A stretch of DNA of 64,000 nucleotides from Atopsyche davidsoni (GCA_022113835.1 JAILWY010000023.1:11840001-11904000), one strand, 5' to 3'. Counted from the stretch's first letter, positions 1-12,395 are shown. Notes: a model not told the origin generated them from the letters alone. Translations and numbers: made by a program.

Positions 1-186
1 CAAAAATATGTTTTCTAGATTTATTTTCTTGAATAGATGAAATAATACAACATCGTAGTGTTACAATGTTTGAGCTTCTTTGTGATCAAGCCCAAATAAA
101 TAATAGACTAGGGTTAATTATTTAGAATTAGTTTCGTATTTATAAGTCATTGACTGGATATACATGTGTTAACATTGACTCGGTAA

Positions 187-345
187 TAAAATAGGAATAG
201 ACACGGCGTATTGGATAATCAGCGATCACACACGAAGATGGACACCGCTGCAAGCGCGGTGCGGAGGAAGTGGGTATAAACCGATTGTTGGAGTGCGCCG
301 ATCATAATTTAAAAGGCTTTATAGCCGCCTATAAAATGTGTCCGT
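187..345. promoter_or_regulatory. GC-richer island with two inverted repeats
   Basis: A GC-richer stretch inside AT-rich DNA, with no convincing frame. Two small inverted repeats are visible: CACCGC/GCGGTG around a 7-base spacer near 242-260, and TTTATAG-CCGC-CTATAAA at about 318-335. A regulatory role is inferred from composition and palindromes only. Confidence 0.2.
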
Positions 346-409
346 GTTCGAAAAGAGAGAATAAGAATTCTAAATCACTGAAGTAACCTTTGGTGTTCAT
401 TAGGCGACT

Positions 410-500
410 GGGCTCTTGTTCAATGTGGCCGCGGAGGTCTGGCCAAATATCGCTTTGCTGAATTATTTACAGCACGTGACCAGTGGGGGTAGTGAAATTC
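410..500. promoter_or_regulatory. Small island with an E-box
   Basis: This short GC-richer stretch holds CACGTG at 473-478, followed by AC. A second CACGTG lies in the AT-rich flank at 642-647. bHLH and bHLH-zipper factors bind this word, but two copies prove nothing alone. The overlapping minus-strand frame at 420-644 is AT-driven and resembles no known protein. Confidence 0.2.
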
Positions 501-1119
501 AAACATAAAATCAATAATTTCCATACAAAGTATATTTGTAAGCTTTATGAATGAATTTAATGGCATTTTTAGATATGATACCCGTAAAAATCTATATATA
601 AATGTATATAAAAATTTTAATACAATTTTTATAACTTTCGCCACGTGAATGTATACTTATAAATTTTAATGGTATTTAAATTCTAAATTTCATTTGATAG
701 GCTTTAAAGTTAATACTTGAACCACCAATATAATAATATTAAATATTTAACACTCGTGTTTAATATATGGAAAACATTTCCACCGTAAGCTTGTATTTAT
801 GACATCGGACTATTTACATTACAAAATATCGTATATAAGTATCAACTTAATGAATGGTCATTCAAATTTTAAAAGAGTCATGTATATAAAATACAATGTC
901 GTTTATATAATAGCTGTACATTTCGTAAGTACGTATTTGAATATAATTATTACATTAACTTATTATGTTTCATAAATAATAACAATAAACACACTTCAAA
1001 TTTTTGATAAAAAATCTTGCACCATTAAACTCGGATATAAATTGAAGCAGTTTAGTATTTACATGAAATGACCACGTATCATTAATTTTATAAATAATAC
1101 ATATTGATTTTCTCGCATT
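501..1119. other. AT-rich spacer
   Basis: Apart from the E-box at 642-647, I see only A/T-biased sequence. There is no gene, repeat family or RNA. Confidence 0.6.
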
Positions 1120-1420
1120 GAAAGTCTATCGCCAGGATTAATTCCTATTTAACATAATCTGTCAGGATTTAGTCCCAGATAGCTCCGAGCCGGGTCTTGG
1201 GGTTTCCCGTTTCGCGGTGTATTTTTGCATAGCTAATATGAAGTGCGTTTGTTTGCAAATAGTTCTCTTATGCAAGCCGAATGATTGTAAGCAGATTTAC
1301 GATGCCTTTAGTCACAGTTCTTATGCGCTAAGAGGAAGTGACTTTAGAATAAATACGTGTGGACCGTCACGCCCTCCCTGCTTTAATGGAGGCGGATGGC
1401 GCGTGAATTTCCATTCCGTT
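1120..1420. promoter_or_regulatory. GC-richer island with GGATTA words
   Basis: The island contains GGATTA at 1135-1140, the core recognised by Bicoid/Otd-class homeodomains, and a second GGATTT-type word about 35 bp on. The 102-codon plus frame at 1217-1525 runs on into AT-rich sequence and has no recognisable domain, so I do not call it a gene. Confidence 0.25.
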
Positions 1421-2159
1421 ATTTATTTCAAGATAAAAATACTTGTAATATTTTTAATTACTAAAATAAATAATAACCATATCGTACTTGAAGGTTTTTT
1501 CGTAATAATATATTTTTTCATATAAGTATTCTAATTCAATTGAATCGACGGTGAAAGCTAATTTTTGGGATACATGTGAGATTCAAACCCAAAACTTTTG
1601 GTTATCACAGACTGGCACCTTTATTATTTATACAGTGAGAGTGATGATTTATAAACGTTCTTGATATCAAAAGTATGATATAATCCGTTTAGTTTTCTTA
1701 GATCTGAATCTACCCCTAAAATTTTCCTGTAATGTTAAAATATTTATTTTCATCATTAGTCTCACTGAATAAACTAACAGTTATATATAGCTTTAGGTTA
1801 TCAACTTTCTCTATATAAGTAAATAAATCAATCAACATACCCAACCCTGCACACGTTTCCGTAACGAAGCAACTCATCGTAACATCAAGTGCCGCATAGA
1901 ACTGCGTGGGGACTCGTTCTGCACATTCTGCTTTTCGTATGGCGATTGAAGTAACGAAGCGGCGTTTCTTTGTGCTCAGGTCTCGATGCGACAAAATACA
2001 AACGAACATTTACTCTTAGGAAAATTTGTGAAATCTCCCTGAATTTTTACAAGCAATAAAAAAAAAACAATCAATTTAAAAATACCATAATATTTCCTAT
2101 AATAATGTGTATATACTTTTTTTTTAATTTTATGTCGCATGGCATTTTAATTATATCAG
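1421..2159. other. AT-rich spacer with a minor island
   Basis: Mostly AT-rich. A weak GC-richer patch at about 1840-1990 repeats GTAACGAAGC twice, about 90 bp apart. The 97-codon minus frame over it has no recognisable motif. Confidence 0.5.
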
Positions 2160-2345
2160 AGGTCAACTGCACTAACCACGTGGCGGTTAAATTGCGTGTG
2201 CGTATATAAACTATTAGTTGCGAACATATTTGATTTCTAGAGTATAGTATATTTAATAGAGTAGATTACTTAGTACGGACGCACGGTTGGCATAATCTGA
2301 AGTGGACTTATTTCATTCGATTTAATTTACTGCAAAAAGACTTCG
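2160..2345 (+). promoter_or_regulatory. Possible TATA-type core promoter
   Basis: TATATAAA at 2203-2210 is preceded by GC-richer sequence and lies about 140 bp upstream of the ATG at 2348. No clear insect initiator (TCAGT) is visible at the expected spacing. TATA-like words are common in AT-rich DNA, so this is weak. Confidence 0.2.
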
Positions 2346-2347
2346 TA

Positions 2348-2569
2348 ATGGATTCGCGGCCGACGTACCGGGAGTGCATTAACCACTGCAGGCGAGGCGA
2401 TCTAATGCATTTTTTGCGTAGAATCTTGAAGAGATGCACATTAGTCAAGAGACTCGCTGCAAGAAATAATTCACAAGGCTTGCGAGTACCTTTTATTATA
2501 TTATGTAATCGGTTATCTCGTAGTGTAAGAATGCACACTCATGAATTGCTTTACTCAGGACACATATAA
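2348..2569 (+). CDS. Possible small basic ORF, 73 codons
   Basis: An ATG with an acceptable context (purine-poor upstream, G at +4) opens a 73-residue frame rich in Arg and Lys with several Cys (for example RRGDLMHFLRRILKRC). It has no signal peptide, membrane segment or domain that I recognise. It is the only ATG-initiated frame here lying just downstream of a TATA-like box in GC-richer DNA. A minus-strand frame overlaps it (2308-2538), so either or both may be chance openings in a non-coding island. Confidence 0.15.
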   Translation: MDSRPTYRECINHCRRGDLMHFLRRILKRCTLVKRLAARNNSQGLRVPFIILCNRLSRSVRMHTHELLYSGHI

Positions 2570-2575
2570 ATATCA

Positions 2576-5012
2576 TGTCGGCATGTTATAAAAATACGTC
2601 TGATCTGTTACATATTATATATGGAATGAAACTAGTATTCTTGTTGATATCTGATGAATTTCATTAGCCCAAGAAAATAACTATAATATATCAAATAGTA
2701 AGCTGCAGTAATAATTGTACTAATGGTGAAGCATGGTGGTCTTGTTAAAAATCAAACCACGGTGGTCTTGCCCTTCTATGAAAATTTCTTTCGTATTTTA
2801 ATTTACTTGGAATCTGAAACTCGGAGACGTATGCAGAATAATTAAACTAATTTAAATAAAAACACTTATCATTATTTTGAGGCTTGTTTAAATACCGTGG
2901 TAATAGTACTAGTTATATAAGGTGGTCAGAATTTGGCAGGGTGAGGGGTAATTTGAGACACTACATAACAGTAAATATTTTAAGAAAACAAGGTCTCTGA
3001 TTGTTAATATTTAGTAACTTTCATTTCTAATTCTATTAAATGATTTTAAAAAAAATCAAAAGTATATATATTGTTTCAATCGTTTCCATTTATTTGTCAT
3101 TTTAATACACTCGATACTCATAAATTTTAGTCGAACTCTGTGCGACTTGCGCAACACTTTACTGTTTGTATGTATCCCACTTAATAATTAATAATTTAAT
3201 TCGAAATAATTATTTTATTCCGCCTGTAAAATATTTAAGTTAACCATTTTTCATTTATCGCGCCGTATTTATTTAAATAAAAAGGAGACGAAAATGTAAC
3301 GGCGCTTAAAAAAACTGCTTCGTTGAAGTCTCCGTATTTCTTCTTTCAGTTTTTATGAGAACGGGCGTCGTGTAAGAAATTTTATGCTTCGGTAATTATA
3401 ATTAAAAAAATATATAATTCGATGCGTTAAGCCGATTATTAAAATTAAGCCAGGTAATTTTATCGAATAAGGTTTTATTACCCGGCCTTTATGTAGGTAG
3501 GCGTGCGGCGTCTTGTAGTGCGACTATCGGCGAATGTAAGATTATATAAAATGAACTATAAAGTTGACTCTCTATTAAATAGATTTAATATGGAATTAAA
3601 TGAAGTGATTTATGATTGCTTTTATGCACAAATGGTTTTATATTGTTATTCAGTGGTTTGAATAGAAACACAAAAACAACAAAAAGGCAACAGAGACACC
3701 CATTAAGGGCATATTAACAAATTAAAATTGAGTGTTTGAGCATTTGAAATAAACACAGATTGTGTTCATTTAACATTTTCTCTCTTTTTTTAAAAATATT
3801 AAATAATATTTTTTTAAATTGAAAATTTAAGGTGTGCTATTTACAAAATATTTCAAAAGAATAAGCTTCGCCCGAATAAACTAGCATCAGACAAAATTGC
3901 TTAATATTAAGTATAGTTTCTAGACTTTGTTAACTTTACATTTATTTGAGTGGAGAAATAGTAATTTATTAAAGTAGTGATGATTTTTGATAACTCGATA
4001 ATGGTTGATTAAAATCACTTAATAGATTATATATGATAATACGTTAGAGTATCCAAGTAAAGGAAATTAGTATTCTATTTGAAAACATGTATAATAGAAA
4101 CAAAATAAAAATTTCACTCTTATGAATATTTAATCATGGTTGATCTGAATATCGTCCACACCCCCAATAGTATGTCCGGTTTTGAGGCTTGATTTTAATT
4201 TACTTGATGTTTATTATTCCACGCACACGATAAAGCTTCCGTTAATATATGATTTTAAATAAAAATGAACGCCTTATTTTGATAATTTGTCGTCCTCAGG
4301 CACATGTCTAGCGGCTACTGAACGTCGATCGATCAACTGCTTTATTTTTTAAGAATATGAATTAAGATATGAAGTGAATATTATTCATTCATTTATGTTT
4401 GGTTTGATACATATTTATGTGCAGTTTTGTAAAAAAACTCACCATTTCATAAATTTGAATTGAATACATGCATCTCAGAAACTCTTACACAATAATAAAC
4501 TTTACGAGGTTTATAATTTTAAAACTTTTTATTTATTAAAGCAGTATTTTGTTCTACAAGATACTGATATCATTTCATTATAAGTTGTACAAGTAAATCT
4601 TGCAACAGTTGTAAAGCATTTTTTAAAAGAATTGTATCTAAAAAATATTTAAGTGATATAATTTTAATGTGTAATCATTTAAACACCATTTTTATTATTA
4701 TTTGTTTTAATATTGCATGTTAGAAATATACTAAAACAAAAGTCACAGCGCTAACTTAGTGCAAATTGGAAAATAATAATGAATACAAGCACGTGTAATA
4801 AAACAGATAATAACATATGCAAGTAGTTATTAAATAAACAAGGTGGCTGCGCGAATGTCTAAAATTAATGCAGATTAAATCTAAAATATTATAACTCGTT
4901 ATAACGGTGTGTTTGCAATAAATAAATAGGTTTATATACTATTTTGAAGGATATAATAGTTAGTTATGGTTTATAAAATCTGGGAATATGCACGCAGTAT
5001 AATTATCTAGAG
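2576..5012. other. Long AT-rich spacer with one weak island
   Basis: No gene. The word GGTGGTCTTG is repeated at about 2743 and 2761. TGATTTATGA, an Exd/Hox-like composite word, is at 3606-3615. A GC-richer patch at about 3265-3540 includes a pyrimidine-rich stretch ending in CAG near 3350, but no frame continues from it. Confidence 0.5.
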
Positions 5013-5014
5013 GT

Positions 5015-5250
5015 AACCTGCTGCAAATTGAAAGATGGCCAGAATTACAGGGTAATAGGTTTATTACGCGACCAACGCACCGCGCACGGCGGTCGCCATT
5101 ACTGAATATAAAATCATGACACCCGAAAATAATTAAATAGTTATTAAAGCCTCGGATGTGGCGGATGACGGCTGGAACCCCAGAGGGACAATTACGGAGA
5201 CTTCGCTGGGGTCCTCAGCCCCCACGGTGGTCGCGCACAAATTAAACTCA
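5015..5250. promoter_or_regulatory. GC-rich island with Hox-type word
   Basis: TTTATTAC at 5060-5067 is a posterior-Hox/caudal-type word. Near 5174-5214, GGAACCCCAG and CTGGGGTCC form an imperfect inverted repeat around about 22 bases. No reading frame of note. Confidence 0.25.
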
Positions 5251-5574
5251 CATGCGTACTGTACCTTCACAAGGTAATGTTATTGTTACGCATGTATTGG
5301 AATTTATATTTAAAATATCTAAATAAACGATATTAATAAATGTAAAAAATCCTGCTTAAGTTTTTTTTTTATAAGCTCTTAATGTTCACTCTATTCTTTT
5401 TTCGGAGTCACTGCGTATAAAATCAATGAAAATTATCGATTACTTACATTGATTTGAAAGCATCTATTTTAAAATAACCAATATATAATAAAATAAATGT
5501 GACATTCTTGACACATTTGACACTACTACAATATTTGAAATACTGCATATATTTAAAAAATCATGTGATGTATT

Positions 5575-5745
5575 AGTTGTGCGGAAGTCTTATAGTTCGA
5601 CAGCGACTAGTACTTTCACGGTATTCTGCGCAGCCCACATTAGCCCTGTAGTAAATTTGGTGGATATTTATGAATATTAAAATGTACTTAGGGTTTTTAG
5701 ATCGATACTCGTGACGGGCTAATTGGTCATTATATGGCGACGGGG
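5575..5745. promoter_or_regulatory. Small island with TAATTGG site
   Basis: GC-richer stretch with the homeodomain word TAATTGG at 5720-5726. The frame at 5853-6095 just downstream is AT-rich low-complexity and is not called. Confidence 0.2.
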
Positions 5746-6111
5746 GATTCTTTTTTTAATGCGCCATTTATTCCGGCTTTCGAATGTAGCTTCTTCTTGG
5801 TATCGAATTAACTTTTTTTTAAAGTAAGTGTTGGATTGGTCCTTCATAACAGTTGTTACACAGCTCAGGTGATCATATTCATCATCACCCACAACACGGC
5901 ACTAGTCGATGCTACAATGAATTCGACTACACCATTTTGATGAAACAAACTCTTTTGGAATATAAATTTAAATTTAACGTATTTTTTTTTCTTATTCAAG
6001 GAGAAAATTTTTCTGTGTTTTTCCCGTTTTATAAAATTATATTTGATGTGTTACCGTTTCGAGCGGAATCAAACAAAAAGTTCAGTGCCGTATGAATCAT
6101 TCTCGTTTAAT

Positions 6112-6245
6112 ACAGTTTCGGTCCAGTAGCCCGATGCTGCGTGCGTTACGGAATATTTGAGGCAGTTTTTAAGGCGTTCGAGAGCGCGTGTGGGCGGCCG
6201 CTCCAAATGACAAGATTCGGGTCCGGCCTAGCCCACGACCTGCAG
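6112..6245. promoter_or_regulatory. Left half of an island split by an insertion
   Basis: GC-rich sequence stops abruptly where the inverted-end element at 6246 begins. Similar GC-rich sequence resumes at 6985, so the two were probably one continuous island before the insertion. No frame is recognisable. Confidence 0.25.
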
Positions 6246-6984
6246 CCAGTGGCGTGCCGTTGCTAAATCAGGCACCCAACTTCAAATATATATTTTAGCA
6301 TATCTAGTACCAATACAGTTTATCCTAGACTAAACCAAAATAGGCGTGAGTTCAATTGCATTGTTATCACATCACATCACGAGAAGTATCGAGCCGGAAA
6401 CCTCTTGATCAAATGTCAGCGGTGTAACCACTGAGCCTGCAATTTAATTAACTTTATGCGTACGTTTGAAAAAATGTTTCATATATTGTCAATAACGGCA
6501 AATTTGAACCAGGGACCAACAGAATAAGCCTTTCGTTAGTAATATGTCGATTTTTTAAATTACAATTTACCCAGTACAGATGTTAACTCCTAAGACTGAT
6601 TTGATATATTGCAGAAAATTCGCTTGCATAAGAACTTCACAGTGTCTTGGTATATAAAAAATATATATTACATATACGTCTATTGCTGTATATTATAGTT
6701 TATTTTGATATCACAGCCTTATGGTTTTCAGGAGTGTCTTATTGGAGGAGTGAATTTTCAAAATCATTAAAAAATATGTTAAAAAATGAAAATATCAATA
6801 TCTAGTTATAAATAGTATGTCATACTGTGATTTTGTAATTATTTCGAAGACGAAAGTTATTTCATTTGTTTTAAATATTTTTACACCTGCTTAATGTTTG
6901 TATCAAAAAATGGACGAGTTTTAAGCATCCTACAGCATGGCTAAGCAGGCTTGTCCTGTCTTTCAAGCCACGTCACGCCACTGG
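6246..6984. mobile_element. Candidate 0.74-kb element with imperfect inverted ends
   Basis: The left end (from 6247) reads CAGTGGCGTGCCGTTGCT. The right end (6983 inward, minus strand) reads CAGTGGCGTGACGTGGCT, matching at 16 of 18 positions. Adding the outer C/G pair gives 6246-6984. Between them lies AT-rich DNA plus a tRNA-like pol III promoter. I found no target-site duplication, so the class is undetermined: it could be a small DNA transposon or two copies of one repeat in opposite orientation. A similar end, CACGCCACTG, also occurs at 53356-53365. Confidence 0.4.
6386..6437 (-). repeat. tRNA-like pol III boxes (SINE-like)
   Basis: On the minus strand GGCTCAGTGG (6437-6428) matches a tRNA box A and GGCTCGATAC (6395-6386) resembles box B. 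They are spaced as in tRNA-derived SINEs. A short GTGATGTGATGTGAT run follows. Flanking sequence does not fold into a tRNA that I can support, so this is a SINE head or tRNA relic. Confidence 0.4.
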
Positions 6985-7085
6985 ATACGGCTAAAACTCC
7001 TTACCCATACAGCACACCCGGCCACTGCCCTTACAAGGAGGCGCCGCCGTGCGACGCGCATGTTTACAGCGTTATGAGCTTAATG
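6985..7085. promoter_or_regulatory. Right half of the split island
   Basis: Very GC-rich relative to its flanks. The open plus frame here (to 7136) starts inside the inserted element and has no known domain, so it is probably not coding. The GC-rich segment itself could be an exon of an unknown gene, but no convincing splice acceptor remains outside the element. Confidence 0.2.
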
Positions 7086-7730
7086 AGCTATTACGGTATA
7101 GGTGGTTTTGGTATAAGGCAGTTGATCAGCGTATGACTGTCATAAAAAGTTGATTTTGTTTTTAGAGTAACTTATTATCAAACAAATTGGTTTGTTTATA
7201 TCAATTTTAATTCAAAATCTGAATGGATCCAGAATAAAAAAAATCCGGCGTTCATCTATTTTTTGAATATAGTAGTAAATTTTTAACTGTTCAATGATAA
7301 TAATAAAGTTGGTAAATTAATATAAAGTTAAGTTAATCCATACAATAATTTTGAAGAAGAAAATTCTTATTTTATAACATATGTAGATACATTTAGATTG
7401 CTATGCATATCTACATCACCCTTTGGGGTGGACAATGAAGGTTTAAATCATACAATTACAATTTATATCATTTATTTGATTCTAGATAGGAATTTAGGCA
7501 AGCTCCTTCATTCTATTTTTTTTTTTTAATTGAATTTGTTCACCCGGGGGTAAAAAACTATAGAATGAATGTAATACACAAAGAAGAAGTATTATACGAT
7601 TGCCCGATTTTATCTCATATTTAATTTATCCATTTTTTGTTGCTGCCTTGTAAGTAATGGTTATAAGAACACTCCTTCACCTTTTTCTCAATTTTGTGGT
7701 TGTCCGATTATTTACACGTTTCATTTATAC
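7086..7730. other. AT-rich spacer
   Basis: Nothing recognisable apart from the small palindrome CACCCTTTGGGGTG near 7417-7430 and a related CACCCGGGGGT word near 7540, possibly remnants of one repeat. Confidence 0.5.
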
Positions 7731-7734
7731 ACCA

Positions 7735-7965
7735 AGTCAGCGTCGAGTAATCAAATGTACGGCCGCCTGCAAGGGATACGTCCGAGGCATTATTTTACAC
7801 CTCACATAGCACTAATCATGTGGTACCTCGCGTATCTGCCGCTAAAAACTACGATGGAAATCAAATGATCATAAGCGGCTTGCGGAGATCAGCTTATTTC
7901 CCACGGCAAGTAACATGGATCGATCAATCATTTATGCTCATATCTATTCAATTCAACATCATATT
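7735..7965. promoter_or_regulatory. Island with adjacent Exd-type and TTTATG words
   Basis: ATCAATCA at 7923-7930 (TGATTGAT on the minus strand, the classic Exd/Pbx-Hox core) is followed at once by TTTATG at 7931-7936. A TAATC word is at 7813-7817. The 67-codon frame at 7820-8023 has no recognisable features. Confidence 0.3.
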
Positions 7966-8034
7966 TAAATCAATTTACAATCTTCTGTGTAAAAAATATT
8001 TCGTGCAAACACCTTTTCAATAGTAATTTTGCGT

Positions 8035-8375
8035 GGCGTTTTTTCGGAACTCCGGTTTCCGCCTCTGGAGCTCTTTCATGTCACAGATGCTGCCACGAGA
8101 GAGATTCGTCACAAAAAATCAGCTGCTCCATTCGGAGTAATAGATTATTAAAGTGGATCAAACAGCGCCTTATGGCATATACAGAGTGGAGCCAAACTAA
8201 TGACGCTCTGCTAGTTGTTGTTTAAGGTTGTTGTGATTACGCGCGGACCTGTACTATTCAGAGACAAATTACGGTCGCTTAGAACCTTAGAATAAGGCTG
8301 AATATTTCTCGGGTCATTAGTGATTTTACGAACGCGCTATAAAAGTATGCGCCGCTAAATGTCCGGGCTTTCTAC
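8035..8375. promoter_or_regulatory. GC-richer island with a TATAAAAG box
   Basis: TATAAAAG at 8338-8345 is flanked by GC-rich sequence on both sides, unlike random TATA words in the spacers. No initiator or coding frame of note follows. It could be a promoter of an unannotated transcript or a conserved regulatory block. Confidence 0.25.
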
Positions 8376-9155
8376 TGTGATTAACATTGCTGTAATATTA
8401 ATTTTGTACACTTAATCAGATTAAATTTTCTAGAACTAATTGTGGTTTAATCGACTAATACGCGTTTATTAATTGATATTAAGTTTAGCAAAAAACAGGA
8501 AATTGCAACTGAGAAAAAACTTCCTTGTGGTTACGGAACGTCATTTGTTGATGATGAGTTTCTTCGGATGCAAAGATTTGCAATTTAAAACAAAAAAAAT
8601 GGATGGAGTTTATAACAGCTGTACATATATTTATAGGTTAATTTTTATCGGTATATTGAATAAAGAAAGTTATGAACTTCTTCTTGCATGATCCTTTCCT
8701 ATTTTTACAGGGTATTCACAAACAGGTAGGTAACAAATAAGAAATATTTTTATAGAAACAAACAATACTATATAAGATATTAAAAATATTTTTGACATCC
8801 CATCATAGTATTAAAAATGTTCAGCATTATTCCAACTTGATTTTATTTGTAACTACCGATTCAGCCAACGTGCTTGATTAGCAACCTCATGCAGAATATA
8901 ATCATAATTCTGATAAGAAAATGTAAAACATTTAGTATGTAATAATGGATAGGTATTCAGCGTTTTAGATCGTTTTTATTGTATAATATATATTTAATGT
9001 TTTATAAGTCCAAAAATAATAACCAGTAACGTACCCGTTATATCGTTAGTGAGTACGTTTTTTCATATGGAGACGAAATTTTTACACGCTTGAATTAGTA
9101 TAAAATTATGGTTTTAACCGTCGAAATTGATTAAAATTTCCAGATCGCTATAGAA
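8376..9155. other. AT-rich spacer
   Basis: No feature supported. The 72-codon frame at 8473-8691 is AT-biased and resembles nothing. Confidence 0.5.
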
Positions 9156-9159
9156 CGTG

Positions 9160-9325
9160 TCAAGTGAGCACTTATCGATCCTTACTTCCCGTTTTTTCGC
9201 CCATCCGAGGTCCGCTATTCAACTCGCCCAATATCCCGCACCGAACCGGTTTCGCGGCGCATCTTCCCCCGTGCTGCCAGGCATTGATTGAAATATGAAT
9301 CAGTGGTACACGAGCTTCAAACAAC
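9160..9325. promoter_or_regulatory. GC-rich island
   Basis: Contains TGATT and AATCA half-sites in opposite orientation near 9283-9301. It also contains ACCGGTTTCGC at 9245-9255, which matches the core of the hairpin repeat family elsewhere in the window but without the flanking hairpin. Confidence 0.2.
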
Positions 9326-10585
9326 TGTAAAATATAATATTTATTATACCCACGTATCTACAATCCGAAAGAAAGTCCAGTAAGTAACCCTTTCGTCGTA
9401 TACTCATCGGATTGTAATTGAGAATGTTTTTATTGCATATTTGCATTCTTGGGTAGTTGAACAATTTAAAGTTATTTTGATTTACACATAAGGCATTGAA
9501 TGCGTTTTTAAGATTGTGAATAAAAATATTTATTTCAAGTAAATATTAATATATTGTGCATCATATAGCTTAAAACGCAACCACGCTTTTCCCGTGTATT
9601 TATAATTTTTGTTGTTTATATGCTGTTATAAAACTGCTTTTACCTAACAAATAAGGTTAGATATTACATTTTAATTTTAATAAATTTAATGCGATGTTTT
9701 TCTGAAAAGTTAGTATCGCCGTTGGAAAAATGGCCGTTTTAATATTTGTTAATTATTAAATAAAATACCTCGCTGTAAAAAGGTTTACCAGCCTTTAAAT
9801 AATTATAATTGGAATTTTGCTAAATCTGAAAATCAGTGCTCGCCCATAAATTGAGGATACTTCAAATCAATTACGCGATATTGTACGGAAAACGAGACGA
9901 CCTCAACAACTTTTTTAAAAATATTAAACAATTATCACACTATTTTATTAAAAATGGCTGACCGCTACATTTCAAAAGTTATTAAATTCCAAAGAGGCAT
10001 TTTTAATACTCCCCGTTTTTTATGCGTACGATTTCACGTTTGATATTCTACAGTAATTCATAATTTACATGTGATTTACTTGCATGCCGCGTACTAATTA
10101 CTCTTTCTTAATCATTCCGTAATCTTTGAACTTTCATAATTCTTTCTCCCGCTCTTCCATTGCGTGATAATATATGACGCTCATAATTATTATATTTTAT
10201 CATTTTGTTAAATGGCAGGCCTTCTTCGATTTGACAAAATTAACCCTGTTCATTATTAATACACACGTTTAATATTTTTAAATTAAATAAATCATTTTTA
10301 CAAGTAGTAAATAAGAGCCTTGTATTTATAATTTCAAAATATATTTTTACTAAAATAAAAGCTATTTTATTCGTAACTATGTCTATTATTATTTTTAAAA
10401 AATAATTTTATTCTACGTAGTAACTATTTTTTAAAATTTCAAACGTTTTTATGGAGCCAATTTTATTATCCGAACCGATAAAACTAGTAAAAAAATAAGT
10501 CGCCAAAAAAATGAGAAACTGAATCGAAATTCCGTTATATTAGGTAACAGCAGTAAAATATGAATAAACCTTCAGTAATCAGCCA
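9326..10585. other. AT-rich spacer
   Basis: Long A/T-biased stretch with no gene or repeat that I can support. Confidence 0.6.
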
Positions 10586-10960
10586 AAACAGCTACGAGTC
10601 GCAAATGACGTTTCGTCAATTATTGTAAATTTGTCGGGCTGACGAGCGAGATGACAAGTGGAAGTCATCTCGGGCGCCGAGCCGGTCCAGATCAGTTCAT
10701 TTTGGCCGAAAGGACCGTGTCTCGACTGCGGGCCTCGGAAAGGAAACCCCGAGAAGCAGCAGAGGGCTCCGGGAGGAATACAAATGCCCTCGTTGGAGGC
10801 TGCCCGCCAGGAAGTTTCCCCGGTAAACGGACAGAGATGATGTGCATTACTTATACATAAAATTAAGACCTGAAAGCTCCTATATTGTTATTATGTGCCC
10901 CGTTAGCGAGGACCGCACTCTTGTTATATTTATTTTGCGTTTATATTTGGGTCGCAGCTC
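10586..10960. promoter_or_regulatory. GC-rich island with a perfect 8-bp hairpin
   Basis: GAGATGAC (10648-10655) and GTCATCTC (10664-10671) form a perfect 8-bp stem with an 8-base loop. A second CTCGG/CCGAG pair lies about 80 bp on. Two overlapping plus frames (10651-10860 and 10658-10840) are open at once, which suggests GC-driven absence of stops rather than coding. Confidence 0.25.
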
Positions 10961-11395
10961 GGTAGTTAATTTTTATATAATAATATCAACACAGGTTTTA
11001 ATTACGGGGTCTGTGCATGGTAAATATTTTTTTTATTAAATATTGTACCCATCGTGAATAAAAATGATTTACTAAATATTTTAGATTTTATCCATAAAAT
11101 ACACATTGTAAATGGATACTTAGTTGATTCCAAAAAATCTGTGTGTTATACTTTATTGATTTATATTTTATTTGTTTATTACAATTGTATTTTTCATTTA
11201 TTGAATGCGTTATTTTTATGGGGTTAAAAATTTATATATAATTTTAGAATTTCGATGATGCAATAATTAAAATGAATCTAGAAACTACAATACAGATGCC
11301 ATTAGTCTATTTCCATTTTTATTTAGAACGAAAGTACCACTTACAACAAATACTAATTTGTCTATATTCTTCAAATAAATTACTTATATTTTAAA
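10961..11395. other. AT-rich spacer
   Basis: Nothing recognisable. Confidence 0.6.
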
Positions 11396-11399
11396 TTGA

Positions 11400-11860
11400 G
11401 CGTATCGGTAATCTCACTATCTTTGGGCGGCCTTTTCAATAATATCTATTTCCGCCATTCGCACTTGCTTAAATACAAATTAAAACTATTAAAATTTTAA
11501 AGTTCGGCCCCCGGACTATTGGGACGGATCAGGGTTTATTATTTGGGGCGTTTAAGTTGCGGCTAATTCTCTCGCGGCATAATATCAATTTGCCGATGTT
11601 CTGAAACACTAAAAGGCCTGCTCCGTGCAAACCCCTTTCATGGTAGTAATAAATATTATTAACAAATTTTACTGGGTATAAAGTTAAGCTTTTTGATCGT
11701 GAATCGCTTAAATCGAGCTTAAGTTACCAGGCTTGCCGAGCTTTTAAAGCTTTCTGAAGTGTTTCTTTAAGATCTGGTTTAGCCTGAAGGTGGAAGTAAG
11801 GACGTAAAAGTTATTTTACCTTAGCTCCATAGATGGTTCTTCTTATCAGAGCACTAAAAT
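11400..11860. promoter_or_regulatory. Two weak islands
   Basis: GC-richer patches at about 11400-11640 and 11690-11860 are separated by AT-rich sequence. No frame and no repeat is supported. TTAAGCTT and AAGCTTTC words recur. Confidence 0.15.
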
Positions 11861-12395
11861 TTTTATACATCGTCAACTATTTTCATAATCTGCGAGAAAT
11901 TATTTTTTTTAATTTTTAATTTTCTCCTATGCTTAATATATACCATAATTATTATTTTAAATGATAAAATATATTTTAAATGTATTTTAAAAAAGCATAT
12001 ATCGGCTTGCTCGCCGTTATTTTATTTAATACAGAGACTATTCTAATTCGAAAATTTGATCAAAAATAGCTATTACTATCGATTAAAGTTACCGTAAGAT
12101 TTTAATAAAAAAATAATTTTATTATATAATAATCACACAAATTTATAATAAAAATCAAGTAATGGTTAAATATATTGTCTTTTTTTAGTCTTTTTAAATA
12201 TTTCCAAGGAATGTGAATTTGAAGAATTATAGTACGATAAAAAAAAAACGTAGTTTATTGTACGATTACAACATATATATTACAGAGAACGCGCCCAATT
12301 TTATACTTGGACGAATACTTAATGTCAGATTCATATGTAGACTAATTCTGTAATTAAAGTAAATTTCGTGGTTTAGCTGTTCAAAAAGAATGCAG

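Noticed and set aside
9245..9255. ACCGGTTTCGC as another copy of the hairpin repeat
   Set aside because: Only 11 bases match. The GCCAAC/GTTGGC stem and the flanking words are missing, so this is probably chance in a GC-rich island.
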